Below are positions 1-8,107 of a DNA stretch of 64,000 bases, piece after piece. The stretch is from the NCBI RefSeq assembly GCF_026008495.1, contig NZ_BQUN01000188.1, positions 54,951-118,950 on the forward strand, in the 5' to 3' direction. A program made the position numbers and the translations under genes. Position 1 is the first letter of the stretch; the number at the start of each line of letters is the position of its first letter. This DNA comes from Streptomyces sp. A012304. GTDB taxonomy: Bacteria > Actinomycetota > Actinomycetes > Streptomycetales > Streptomycetaceae. The notes below the pieces were generated by a model. It searched no databases and was not told the DNA's origin. It was given only the letters and a program-made list of their open reading frames with translations.

Positions 1-121
1 CTCCCAGCGTGCTCCCCTCCACTGGATGCACTCCCGCCGCTACAGTCCGTCGAAGGGTCGGACCGAACTGGCGGGTAACTGGCGAGTAACCCGAGAACTG
101 CTCAGCGGGAGGCATCACACC

Positions 122-1702
122 ATGGCGCGCGAGTCGGAGTCCGGACTGCCGATCGAACCGGTCTATGGACCGGGGCACCTGAACGAGTGGGACCCCGCCG
201 AGAAGCTGGGCGAGCCGGGCAAGTACCCCTTCACCCGTGGCGTGTACCCGACGATGTACACGGGCCGCCCCTGGACCATGCGCCAGTACGCCGGTTTCGG
301 CACGGCGGTGGAGTCCAACGCCCGCTACAAACAGCTCATCGCCAACGGCACGATGGGCCTGTCGGTCGCCTTCGACCTGCCCACCCAGATGGGCCACGAC
401 TCCGACGCCCCGATCGCGCACGGCGAGGTCGGCAAGGTCGGCGTGGCCATCGACTCGATCGACGACATGCGGGTGCTGTTCGGCGGCATCCCGCTGGACA
501 AGGTGTCCACGTCGATGACCATCAACGCGCCGGCCGCGCTGCTGCTGCTCCTCTACCAACTGGTCGCGGAGGAGCAGGGCGTCAGCGCGGACAAGCTGAC
601 GGGCACGATCCAGAACGACGTGCTGAAGGAGTACATCGCGCGGGGCACATACATCTTCCCGCCGAAGCCCTCCCTGCGGCTGATCGCCGACATCTTCAAG
701 TACTGCAAGGCCGAGATCCCGAAGTGGAACACGATCTCGATCTCCGGCTACCACATGGCGGAGGCCGGTGCCTCGCCCGCGCAGGAGATCGCGTTCACCC
801 TCGCGGACGGCATCGAGTACGTCCGTACGGCGGTCGCGGCCGGCATGGACGTCGACGACTTCGCGCCCCGTCTGTCCTTCTTCTTCGTCGCCCGTACGAC
901 GATCCTGGAGGAGGTCGCCAAGTTCCGTGCCGCGCGCCGGATCTGGGCGCGGGTGATGCGGGAGGAGTTCGGGGCGAAGAATCCCAAGTCGCTGATGCTG
1001 CGCTTCCACACGCAGACGGCGGGCGTGCAGCTGACGGCCCAGCAGCCCGAGGTGAACCTGGTCCGGGTGGCCGTGCAGGGCCTCGCCGCGGTGCTGGGCG
1101 GCACGCAGTCGCTGCACACCAACTCCTTCGACGAGGCCATCGCCCTGCCCACCGACAAGTCCGCCCGGCTGGCCCTGCGCACCCAGCAGGTCCTCGCCTA
1201 CGAGACGGACGTGACCGCGACCGTCGATCCGTTCGCCGGGTCGTACGTCATCGAGAAGATGACCGACGACGTCGAGGCGGCCACCGTCGAGCTGATGCGG
1301 AAGGTCGAGGACCTCGGCGGTGCGGTCGCGGCGATCGAGCACGGCTTCCAGAAGAACGAGATCGAGCGCAGCGCCTACCGCATCGCCCAGGAGACCGACT
1401 CCGGCGAGCGGGTCGTCGTCGGCGTCAACCGCTTCCAGCTCGACGAGGAGGAGCCGTACGAGCCGCTCCGCGTCGACCCGGCCATCGAGGCGCAGCAGGC
1501 CGAGCGTCTGGCCAAGCTGCGGGCGGAGCGCGACCAGTCGGCGGTCGACACGGCGCTGGCCGCCCTGCGGAAGGCGGCCGAGGGCGAGGACAACGTCCTC
1601 TACCCGATGAAGGACGCGCTGCGCGCCCGTGCGACGGTCGGTGAGGTGTGCAACGCGCTGCGCGGCGTGTGGGGGACGTATGTGCCGTCGGACGCGTTCT
1701 GA
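122..1702 (+). CDS. Methylmalonyl-CoA mutase, large (catalytic) subunit without B12 domain
   Basis: 526 aa. The sequence matches the substrate-binding barrel of the methylmalonyl/isobutyryl-CoA mutase family, but the protein ends where the C-terminal cobalamin domain would start, and no DxHxxG motif is present. It must therefore pair with a separate small B12-binding subunit, as IcmA/IcmB-type enzymes do; none is in this window. Residues that separate substrates look methylmalonyl-like: Tyr46 and Tyr56 (PTMY and RQYAGF) and Arg174 (YIARGTYIF), where isobutyryl-CoA mutases have Phe and Gln. The ATG was chosen because GGGAGG lies about 9 bases upstream; an earlier in-frame ATG at 26 adds unconserved sequence. 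Family is clear; the exact substrate is inferred from residues. Confidence 0.9.
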   Translation: MARESESGLPIEPVYGPGHLNEWDPAEKLGEPGKYPFTRGVYPTMYTGRPWTMRQYAGFGTAVESNARYKQLIANGTMGLSVAFDLPTQMGHDSDAPIAHGEVGKVGVAIDSIDDMRVLFGGIPLDKVSTSMTINAPAALLLLLYQLVAEEQGVSADKLTGTIQNDVLKEYIARGTYIFPPKPSLRLIADIFKYCKAEIPKWNTISISGYHMAEAGASPAQEIAFTLADGIEYVRTAVAAGMDVDDFAPRLSFFFVARTTILEEVAKFRAARRIWARVMREEFGAKNPKSLMLRFHTQTAGVQLTAQQPEVNLVRVAVQGLAAVLGGTQSLHTNSFDEAIALPTDKSARLALRTQQVLAYETDVTATVDPFAGSYVIEKMTDDVEAATVELMRKVEDLGGAVAAIEHGFQKNEIERSAYRIAQETDSGERVVVGVNRFQLDEEEPYEPLRVDPAIEAQQAERLAKLRAERDQSAVDTALAALRKAAEGEDNVLYPMKDALRARATVGEVCNALRGVWGTYVPSDAF

Positions 1703-1726
1703 ACTGCGCTGATCGGCTGACCGAGG

Positions 1727-1754
1727 GGAGTGTCGTACCCGCGTGCGACACTCC
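1727..1754 (+). terminator. Hairpin between mutase and LysE genes
   Basis: Perfect 9-bp inverted repeat GGAGTGTCG / CGACACTCC with a 10-base loop, extendable by two G-T pairs. It follows the mutase stop by 25 bases and ends six bases before the LysE ATG, so it could terminate the mutase transcript or fold the leader of the next gene. Confidence 0.5.
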
Positions 1755-1759
1755 TTTCC

Positions 1760-2407
1760 ATGTTCGGTGTCATCGACCTTCCCACCTATCTGGCGGGCCT
1801 CGTCCTGATCATCCTGCTGCCCGGGCCCAACTCGCTCTACGTGCTGTCCGTGGCCGCCCGGCGCGGCGTGCGGGCCGGGTACACCGCGGCGGCCGGGGTG
1901 TGGTGCGGGGACGCCGTGCTGATGACGCTCTCCGCAGCCGGTGTCGCCTCGCTGCTCCAGGCCAACGCGGTGCTGTTCGGGATCGTGAAGTACGCGGGCG
2001 CCGGGTATCTGACCTGGCTGGCGGTGGGGATGCTGCGGGCCGCGTGGGCGATGTGGCGGAGCCGGAGTGAGGAGACCGCCGACGGCGACGCCTCCGCCGC
2101 GACCGACGAGCGGCCCTTCCGCCGCGCGCTCGTCATCAGTCTCTTCAACCCCAAGGCGATCCTGTTCTTCGTCGCCTTCTTCGTGCAGTTCGTCGACCCG
2201 GGCTACGCCTACCCGGCGCTCTCCTTCGTGGTCCTCGGCGGACTCGCCCAGCTCGCCAGCGTCCTCTACCTCAGCGCTCTGATATTCGGCGGCACCAGAC
2301 TGGCCGCGGCCTTCCGCCGCCGCAAGCGCCTCTCGGCAGGCGCGACCTCAGCGGCGGGCGCCCTGTTCCTCGGCTTCGCGGCCAAACTGTCCCTGGCCGG
2401 CGCGTAG
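1760..2407 (+). CDS. LysE/RhtB-family amino-acid exporter
   Basis: 215 aa integral membrane protein with about six hydrophobic segments. The N-terminal PGPNSLYVLS and the central FNPKAILFFVAFF segment are typical of LysE/RhtB translocators, which export amino acids or their analogues using the proton gradient. The ATG at 1760 is preferred because the family sequence begins at MFGV. A GTG at 1730 is in frame, but the GAGGGG before it directly abuts that codon. A hairpin occupies the short leader. The substrate cannot be told from sequence; a second LysE paralog lies at 61042-61641. Confidence 0.88.
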   Translation: MFGVIDLPTYLAGLVLIILLPGPNSLYVLSVAARRGVRAGYTAAAGVWCGDAVLMTLSAAGVASLLQANAVLFGIVKYAGAGYLTWLAVGMLRAAWAMWRSRSEETADGDASAATDERPFRRALVISLFNPKAILFFVAFFVQFVDPGYAYPALSFVVLGGLAQLASVLYLSALIFGGTRLAAAFRRRKRLSAGATSAAGALFLGFAAKLSLAGA

Positions 2408-2505
2408 CCACAGCCGCCACGGCGACCGCCCAGCGGTGGGTTGACCACGGCCCGAACCCGGTGACGACGGCCCGGCCGCGGTGACCACGGCCCCACGGCC
2501 CGGAC

Positions 2506-3189
2506 TCAGCCGGGCCGGTGCGCCAGAAGGAAGGCCCGGGGCCGCTTCGCGCCCTCGTCGGGCTCCAGGACGACCCGCGCCCGCATCTCCAGCCCGGCCC
2601 GCACGAGCTGCCCGGCGACCGTCTCCGGATCGCGCCAGTGGTAGTCGAGGCAGATCTCCCGCCCGAACCGCTCCGTCAGCCGCTGCGTCTCGCCGTCCCC
2701 GGTCTGGAAGGCCAGCAGCAGATACCCGCCGGGCGCCAGCACCCGCCGGAACTCCGCGAGGACCACGGGGAGTCGGTCGTCCGGCACATGGATGACGGAG
2801 TACAGGGCGAGCAGGCCCCCGAGGGTCCGCTCCGGCAGGTCCAGCGACTCCATCGACCCGACGTGGAACCGCAGTTCGGGATGGGCCCGCCGGGCCAGCG
2901 CCACCATGCGCGGCGACACGTCGACCCCGAACACTGGTACACCCAGCGCATTCAGACGAGCCGTCACATGCCCCGGCCCGCACCCCACATCCGCGACCGG
3001 CTCCCCGCCCCGCGCCTTCACCAGCTCGGCGAACCCGGAGAGCAGCGCCGCCTCCAGGGGCCGCGTCCCCAGCCGGTCGGGGAACTCCCGGGCGTACTCC
3101 TCGGCGATCGCGTCGTACGAGGCCCGGACCTCCCGTACGAAGCCGAATTCCGCGTCCGTCGAGCCCGCGAGGGCGTTCGGTTCGCTCAC
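2506..3189 (-). CDS. Class I SAM-dependent methyltransferase
   Basis: 227 aa with the Methyltransf_11-type fold. Motif I is DVGCGPGHVTARL near residue 70, followed by the acidic VFGVDVSPRM strand, then LYSVIHVPDDRLP and a LAPGGYLLLAFQTGDGE strand as in UbiE/small-molecule methyltransferases. Start is GTG. The N-terminal RASYDAIAEEYAREF is the usual lead-in of this family in actinomycetes. The substrate is unknown and no neighbour suggests one. A 7-bp GC hairpin overlaps the stop codon. Confidence 0.88.
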   Translation of the reverse strand: MSEPNALAGSTDAEFGFVREVRASYDAIAEEYAREFPDRLGTRPLEAALLSGFAELVKARGGEPVADVGCGPGHVTARLNALGVPVFGVDVSPRMVALARRAHPELRFHVGSMESLDLPERTLGGLLALYSVIHVPDDRLPVVLAEFRRVLAPGGYLLLAFQTGDGETQRLTERFGREICLDYHWRDPETVAGQLVRAGLEMRARVVLEPDEGAKRPRAFLLAHRPG

Positions 3190-3344
3190 GGACCCGGACT
3201 CTACCGGCGCGCCCCGACCACGGAACGGCGTTCACGCGGACCGACCCCGCCCCCCTGGGACCCCGCCGCGCGACCCCGCCCCCGGAACCCGCCGTCGCGA
3301 ACCCACCCCGCGCCCCCCGCGATCCCACCCCACAGCCTCCGCCG

Positions 3345-3656
3345 TCACCCGGGCGGCTCATCCCGTCGGACCATCGGTGGACGCTCCGCCGCCGCCCGCG
3401 TCTCCTCCGCTTGGCCGAACCACCCGAAGAAACTCTCCTCGCCCGCCGCCTCACCCGCCGGGGCGGGCTCCTCCCTCCTCCGCCGCCACCACGAGAGAAC
3501 CCACATCGCCACGGCGATCGCACAAGCCGTCAGGAACATCACGACCACCACGAGCACCACCAGCCCCGCCGCATGGCGGGCCAGGAACCCCGGGATCCGG
3601 TCCTCACCGCACGCGCACGCCCACACCGGCTCCGCCGGCTCCCACATCATCACCAT
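3345..3656 (-). CDS. Small single-span membrane protein, unknown function
   Basis: About 103 aa. A short N-terminal stretch with a Cys pair (WACACGED) precedes one strong transmembrane helix (about residues 27-50, rich in V, L, A), a basic stop-transfer run (WWRRRREE), then an acidic/proline tail. Start is the first of several clustered ATG/GTG codons (3656, 3650, 3647); no clear ribosome-binding site decides between them. It is separated from both neighbours and not recognised as a named family. The topology supports a real gene, but coding status is not certain. Confidence 0.55.
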   Translation of the reverse strand: MVMMWEPAEPVWACACGEDRIPGFLARHAAGLVVLVVVVMFLTACAIAVAMWVLSWWRRRREEPAPAGEAAGEESFFGWFGQAEETRAAAERPPMVRRDEPPG

Positions 3657-4020
3657 GAGGGGACTCTGCCCGCCCCGCCCCCGCCCGCCGCCCGGCGTGG
3701 CGGAACCGCCGCGTGGAGGTGATGCTTCCGGGACCCGGACGGCAGCCCCCGGTACCCAGGGGACCGCACGGAAGTGGTTCCGCTCCTTGGGACAGCCCCG
3801 CGTGGTCCGGGCGGCCCGTGGTATCCGTGGAGGAGAGGAAAAAAGAGGGACGGGCCCGGATCCCATGATCCGCTCGGCCGAAGCCGGCCGAGTTTACCCA
3901 TCCCGAACGGCAGCCACACGCCGCGCGGCCAACTTTTCTTCCCCTAACGGGCTGATCTTTTGTTGATCGTGGGTCAGTCGACCGCCGTGGCGTCCTACCC
4001 TTCAGAGGGTGAAGCAACTG
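3657..4020. other. Intergenic region, divergent promoters
   Basis: About 360 bp between the small membrane gene (minus) and the peptidase (plus). The right half (3880-3980) is less GC-rich and contains a 7-bp hairpin CTCGGCC/GGCCGAG at 3873-3892. No open reading frame with a plausible start was supported and no promoter match was convincing. Confidence 0.5.
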
Positions 4021-5250
4021 ATGTCCCGAGAGTCCGAGGCCGATCCCTCCTGGGAAGCCGTGCTCCCCGGCGTCCTGCCGGAGGCCCTGCACGCCGAGCT
4101 GGTCGCCTTCCGCCGCGACCTGCACATGCACCCTGAGCTGGGCAACCAGGAGTTCCGTACCACCGCGGCGATCAAGGAGCGCCTGGAACAGGCGGGCCTG
4201 AAGCCGCGCGTGCTCTCCGGCGGCACCGGACTCATCTGTGACATCGGGGACTGGGCGGGAGGCGTCCCGGTGCTCGCCCTGCGCGCCGACATCGACGCGC
4301 TGCCCATCCCGGACACCAAGACCGAGTGCGCCTACCGGTCCACCGTGCCCGACCGCGCCCACGCCTGCGGTCACGACGTGCACACCACCGTCGTCCTCGG
4401 CGCCGGCCTGGTCCTCGCCGACCTGCACCGGCAGGGCCGGCTGCCGCGCCCGGTGCGGCTGATCTTCCAGCCCGCCGAGGAGGTGCTGCCCGGCGGCGCC
4501 GCCGACGCCATCGAGGACGGCGCGCTGGACGGCGTCGGCCGGATCATCGCCGTGCACTGCGACCCGCGGGTCGACGCCGGGCTGATCGGGCTGCGCGAGG
4601 GAGCCATCACCTCCGCCTGCGACCGGCTGGAGATCTCCCTGGACGGCCCCGGCGGCCACACCGCCCGCCCCCACCTCACCACCGACCTGGTCACCGCCGC
4701 GTCCCGGGTCGTCACCGACGTCCCCGCGCTCGTCGGCCGCCGCGTCGACACCCGCGCCGGACTCGCCGTGACCTGGGGCCGGATCGAGTGCGGCCACGCC
4801 CCGAACGTCATCCCGCAGCACGCCGAGCTCTCCGGCACCGTGCGCTGCCTGGACATCGAGGCCTGGCGGCAGGCCCCCGACCTGGTCGTCGCCGCGATCG
4901 ACGAGGTCGCCAACCTGCACCGCGCCAAGTCCGAGATCAACTACGTCCGTGGTGTCCCCCCGGTCGTCAACGATCCCGACGTCACCGCCCTGCTGCGGGA
5001 CGCCATGGTGGCCCGGCGCGGCGAGGACTCCGTGGAGAGCACCCAGCAGAGCCTCGGCGGCGAGGACTTCTCCTGGTACCTGGAGCGCGTCCCCGGCGCC
5101 ATGGCCCGCCTCGGCGTGCGCCACCCGGGCGAGCGCACCGTGCGTGACCTGCACCAGGGCGACTTCGACGCCGACGAGCGCGCGATCACCGTGGGCGTGG
5201 AGCTGTTCACGGCCGCCGCGCTGCTGGACGCGGCGACCCGGGTGGCCTGA
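4021..5250 (+). CDS. M20 family metallopeptidase / amidohydrolase
   Basis: 409 aa, about the usual size of M20D amidohydrolases (carboxypeptidase/aminoacylase type), which cleave amide bonds of N-acyl amino acids or small peptides using two metal ions. Visible motifs in order: RRDLHMHPELG, LRADIDALP, HACGHDVHTT (metal ligands), FQPAEE (general base), GPGGHTARP in the dimerisation domain, CGHAPNVIP, and LGGEDFSWYL (last metal ligand). The ATG has AGAGGG 11 bases upstream; a GTG at 4009 is an alternative. Physiological substrate unknown. Confidence 0.88.
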   Translation: MSRESEADPSWEAVLPGVLPEALHAELVAFRRDLHMHPELGNQEFRTTAAIKERLEQAGLKPRVLSGGTGLICDIGDWAGGVPVLALRADIDALPIPDTKTECAYRSTVPDRAHACGHDVHTTVVLGAGLVLADLHRQGRLPRPVRLIFQPAEEVLPGGAADAIEDGALDGVGRIIAVHCDPRVDAGLIGLREGAITSACDRLEISLDGPGGHTARPHLTTDLVTAASRVVTDVPALVGRRVDTRAGLAVTWGRIECGHAPNVIPQHAELSGTVRCLDIEAWRQAPDLVVAAIDEVANLHRAKSEINYVRGVPPVVNDPDVTALLRDAMVARRGEDSVESTQQSLGGEDFSWYLERVPGAMARLGVRHPGERTVRDLHQGDFDADERAITVGVELFTAAALLDAATRVA

Positions 5251-5269
5251 ACCGCACCCTCCCGACGGC

Positions 5270-5298
5270 CGAAGGGGTGCCCGAAAGGTCCCCCTTCG
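5270..5298 (+). terminator. Putative terminator after M20 peptidase
   Basis: 8-bp inverted repeat CGAAGGGG / CCCCTTCG with a 13-base loop, 20 bases downstream of the stop codon. No T-run, as is normal for this GC content. Confidence 0.5.
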
Positions 5299-5397
5299 TC
5301 CCCTTGTGTCACCCAGGTGTAACCCGCGGGAACCGGTTGTGACGCGGGGGTGGCACGAATCGATAACGGCCGCCTGGAATCCCGTTCCCCTCCCCTT

Positions 5398-5409
5398 CTA
5401 CGCGCGTTA
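5398..5409. promoter_or_regulatory. Nucleoside-regulon operator, variant copy 1
   Basis: CTACGCGCGTTA matches 10 of 12 bases of the palindrome CTACGCGCGTAG found at four other promoters here. A -10-like TACTGT (5408-5413) overlaps its right end, so a bound repressor would block RNA polymerase. TCGATAACGG sits 38 bases upstream (5360), exactly as at the second lipoprotein promoter. The predicted transcript has a leader of about 110 bases before the start codon at 5532. Confidence 0.7.
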
Positions 5410-5531
5410 CTGTGCGCCGAAACCGCCATCCGGAACGGCCTGTTGGGGAAGCCGTGCCGAAAGGGCGCGACAATCGCGACAATGGGGACAGCGGGCCGGT
5501 GACGGTGCCGTGGGGATGAAGGGTGCTTGCT

Positions 5532-6611
5532 GTGCGTCTGATATCTCGGAACTCTCGGAGGACCAGGTTCTCCCAGGCAGCGGTGACCGTCGCGGTCATC
5601 GCCCTCGCGGCCGCCGGCTGCGGTGAGTCCAGCACGGGCTCCAAGACGACCGACACCGAGTCCGGCACGTACTCCGGCAAGGGCATCGGCCTCGCGTACG
5701 ACATCGGCGGCAAGGGCGACCAGTCGTTCAACGACGCCGCCTACTCCGGCTTCCAGAAGGCCGAGAAGGAGTTCGGCATCGGCGGCCGGGACGTCGAGCC
5801 GCAGGACGGCGAGTCGGACGCCGACAAGGTGCAGCGCCTGACCCAGCTGGCCCAGGCCGGATACAACCCGGTGATCGGCGTCGGCTACATCTACGCGGGC
5901 GCCGTCAAGGAGGTCGCCGCCAAGTTCCCGAAGACCACCTTCGGGATCATCGACGACGAGACCGTGCAGGCGAAGAACGTCGCCGACATGGTCTTCCACG
6001 AGGAGCAGGCCTCCTACCTCGCGGGCGTCGCCGCCGCCAAGGCCTCCAAGAAGGCGCACATCGGCTTCATCGGCGGCGTGGACATCCCGCTGATCCACAA
6101 GTTCGAAGCCGGATACGTCCAGGGCGCCCGGTCCGTGAACCCGAAGATCAAGATCGAGTCGCAGTACCTGACGGAGACGGCCCAGGAGGGCGGCTTCTCC
6201 AGCCCCGACAAGGGCAAGGACGCGGCGAGCGGGCAGATCGAGGCCGGCGCCGACGTCATCTACCACGCGGCCGGCCTCTCCGGCCAGGGCGTGATCTCCG
6301 AGGCCGCGTCCAAGAAGGTGTGGGCGATCGGCGTCGACTCCGACCAGTACAACCAGAGCGCGCTCAAGGCCTACAAGGACTACATCCTCGGCTCGGCGCT
6401 GAAGAACGTCGGCGGTGCCGTCTACGACCTGGTGAAGTCGGTGCACGACGGCAAGCCGCTGTCCGGCGTGGTCCGCGGCAGCCTCGCCAACGACGGCGTC
6501 GGCTTCGCCGACACCAACCCGAAGTACAAGGCCATGACGGACGTCGTCGCCGCGGTCGACAAGGCCAAGAAGGAAATCATCGACGGCACGGTCAAGGTCA
6601 ACACCAAGTAG
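5532..6611 (+). CDS. BMP/PnrA-family nucleoside-binding lipoprotein (copy 1)
   Basis: 359 aa lipoprotein. The signal peptide ends in a lipobox ALAAAGC, with an S/T/G-rich linker before the mature domain. The body is a BMP (PF02608) substrate-binding domain: YDIGGKGDQSFNDAA, EPQDGESDADKVQRL, NPVIGVGY, FGIIDDET, GFIGGVDIPLIHKFE and VWAIGVDSDQYNQ. Family members such as TmpC/PnrA bind purine nucleosides and feed an ABC importer. GTG at 5532 has AAGGG eight bases upstream; GTG at 5523 is possible. It is a tandem paralog of the next gene, and the ABC ATPase and permeases follow. Confidence 0.9.
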   Translation: MRLISRNSRRTRFSQAAVTVAVIALAAAGCGESSTGSKTTDTESGTYSGKGIGLAYDIGGKGDQSFNDAAYSGFQKAEKEFGIGGRDVEPQDGESDADKVQRLTQLAQAGYNPVIGVGYIYAGAVKEVAAKFPKTTFGIIDDETVQAKNVADMVFHEEQASYLAGVAAAKASKKAHIGFIGGVDIPLIHKFEAGYVQGARSVNPKIKIESQYLTETAQEGGFSSPDKGKDAASGQIEAGADVIYHAAGLSGQGVISEAASKKVWAIGVDSDQYNQSALKAYKDYILGSALKNVGGAVYDLVKSVHDGKPLSGVVRGSLANDGVGFADTNPKYKAMTDVVAAVDKAKKEIIDGTVKVNTK

Positions 6612-6656
6612 CCGGTTCCCGGCCGGACGGGCCCTTCGAAGGTCCTCGCAGCCCAG

Positions 6657-6683
6657 GCGCCCCTTGCTTCCCGCAAGGGGCGC
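6657..6683 (+). terminator. Intrinsic terminator after BMP lipoprotein 1
   Basis: Perfect 11-bp stem GCGCCCCTTGC / GCAAGGGGCGC with a 5-base loop (TTCCC), followed by TTCG. It separates the two lipoprotein genes into independent transcripts. Confidence 0.8.
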
Positions 6684-6760
6684 TTCGCTGTCCGTAATCT
6701 GGACGGCGACTGCGGCCACAGCTCGATAACGGACCGGACAGAAGGGTTTTTCCGTCTGGT

Positions 6761-6772
6761 CTACGCGCGTTA
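6761..6772. promoter_or_regulatory. Nucleoside-regulon operator, variant copy 2
   Basis: CTACGCGCGTTA, identical to the site at 5398. It is followed by the -10-like TACGCT (6771-6776) and preceded at the same 38-base spacing by TCGATAACGG (6723). The duplicated promoter layout shows that promoter and gene were duplicated together. Confidence 0.7.
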
Positions 6773-6827
6773 CGCTGCGGCGGAACCAGCGCCTGGTATG
6801 GGCGCTTGCACAAAGGAGTCACGTTCC

Positions 6828-7883
6828 ATGCGCCGGGTGTCCCGTATCGCCGTTGCGGGTGTTGCGTCCGCAGCCCTCGCCGTCACGATTTCCGCTTGCG
6901 GAAGCACGTCCTCGTCCTCCTCGTCGTCCTCCGCCGGCGACGACAAGAACCTGGGCCTCGCGCTCGCGTACGACATCGGCGGCAAGGGCGACCAGTCCTT
7001 CAACGACGCCGCCACCGCGGGCATGGAGAAGGCCGACAAGGAGTTCGGCTACAAGTCGACCGCGGTCGAGCCGCAGGACGGCGAGTCGGACGCCGACAAG
7101 GTCCAGCGCCTGGAGAACCTCGCCCGGCAGGGCTACAACCCGGTGATCGGCGTCGGCTTCGCCTACGCGCCGGCCGTCAAGGAGGTCGCGGCCAAGTTCC
7201 CGAAGGTCACCTTCGGCATCGTCGACGACAACACCATCAAGGCCGACAACGTCGCCGACCTGGTCTTCCACGAGGAGCAGGCCTCCTACCTGGCCGGCGT
7301 CGCCGCCGCCAAGGCCACCAAGTCCAACGTGGTCGGCTTCATCGGCGGTGTCGACATCCCGCTGATCCACAAGTTCGGCGCCGGCTTCAAGCAGGGCGTC
7401 CAGGACACCAAGAAGGGCGTCACGGTCAAGGAGCAGTACCTGACCGAGACCGCGGCCGAGGGCGGCTTCTCCAGCCCCGACAAGGGCGAGAGCGCCGCCG
7501 AGGGCCAGATCGACGCGGGCGCGGACGTCGTCTACGCCGCCGCCGGCCTCTCCGGCCAGGGCGTCATCAAGGCCGCCAACGCCAACAAGGTGTGGGCGAT
7601 CGGCGTCGACTCCGACCAGTACAAGCAGGACGCGCTGAAGGCCTACAAGGCCTCGATCCTGACCTCCGCCATGAAGAACGTGGAGGGCGCGGTCTTCGAG
7701 CTCGCCAAGTCCGTCGAGGACGGCAAGCCGCAGAGCGGCGAGATCCGCGGCAGCCTGTCCAACGGCGGTGTGAGCCTGTCCGCCTCCAACCCGGCCTTCT
7801 CCGGCAACAAGGAGATCCAGGACGCGGTGAACAAGGCCGCGGAGGGCATCAAGAGCGGCACCATCACGGTGAAGAGCTCCTGA
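6828..7883 (+). CDS. BMP/PnrA-family nucleoside-binding lipoprotein (copy 2)
   Basis: 351 aa. ATG at 6828 has AAAGGAG nine bases upstream; the ATG at 6798 lacks this. The signal peptide ends at lipobox TISAC, followed by a run of nine serines with one threonine, then the same BMP domain as copy 1 with the same motifs (DIGGKGDQSFNDAA, GGVDIPLIHKF, VWAIGVDSDQYKQ). As the solute-binding component it would deliver nucleosides to the ATPase and permeases that follow. Two binding proteins for one translocator suggests different nucleoside preferences; this is inference. Confidence 0.91.
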   Translation: MRRVSRIAVAGVASAALAVTISACGSTSSSSSSSSAGDDKNLGLALAYDIGGKGDQSFNDAATAGMEKADKEFGYKSTAVEPQDGESDADKVQRLENLARQGYNPVIGVGFAYAPAVKEVAAKFPKVTFGIVDDNTIKADNVADLVFHEEQASYLAGVAAAKATKSNVVGFIGGVDIPLIHKFGAGFKQGVQDTKKGVTVKEQYLTETAAEGGFSSPDKGESAAEGQIDAGADVVYAAAGLSGQGVIKAANANKVWAIGVDSDQYKQDALKAYKASILTSAMKNVEGAVFELAKSVEDGKPQSGEIRGSLSNGGVSLSASNPAFSGNKEIQDAVNKAAEGIKSGTITVKSS

Positions 7884-7950
7884 CGACCGTATCGGGCCTT
7901 GTCCCAGGCATGGCCAAAAGAGCGCTGTGATGACAGCGTTACGGCCACGG

Positions 7951-7988
7951 AACGGGGCACGGGGAAGATGACCTCCCCGCGCCCCGTT
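7951..7988 (+). terminator. Intrinsic terminator after BMP lipoprotein 2
   Basis: Two 15-base arms (7951-7965 and 7974-7988) pair over 14 positions with one A-C mismatch, loop of 8. A smaller CGCTGT/ACAGCG hairpin precedes it at 7923-7938. Together they separate the lipoprotein from the ABC operon. Confidence 0.75.
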
Positions 7989-8066
7989 CGCGCGGCAGAA
8001 TGCTCGGAACGGATCGGGTACTGGTACAAGACCGATCAGGTCCGGGCACTATTTAAAGCAGGGGCG

Positions 8067-8078
8067 CTACGCGCGTAG
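8067..8078. promoter_or_regulatory. Nucleoside-regulon operator, perfect palindrome
   Basis: Perfect CTACGCGCGTAG 30 bases before the apparent start of the ABC ATPase gene. Controls the whole ATPase-permease-permease-cytidine deaminase operon if functional. Confidence 0.75.
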
Positions 8079-8107
8079 AGCGGCCCCTTTCCCGAGGAGA
8101 GTGCGCC

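Noticed and set aside
2497..2516. GGCCCGG/CCGGGCC hairpin at the methyltransferase stop as a terminator
   Set aside because: It overlaps the coding end in a GC-repetitive stretch where such 7-bp stems arise readily; too weak to call.
5420..5531. Riboswitch in the 110-base leader of the first BMP lipoprotein
   Set aside because: Small hairpins and a CGCGACAAT repeat are visible, but no known aptamer core could be recognised; the operator explains regulation better.
3604..6719. Long minus-strand open frames over the M20 peptidase and first lipoprotein genes
   Set aside because: They mirror the plus-strand genes' codon positions, lack ribosome sites and conserved domains, and are the usual antisense artefact of very high GC.
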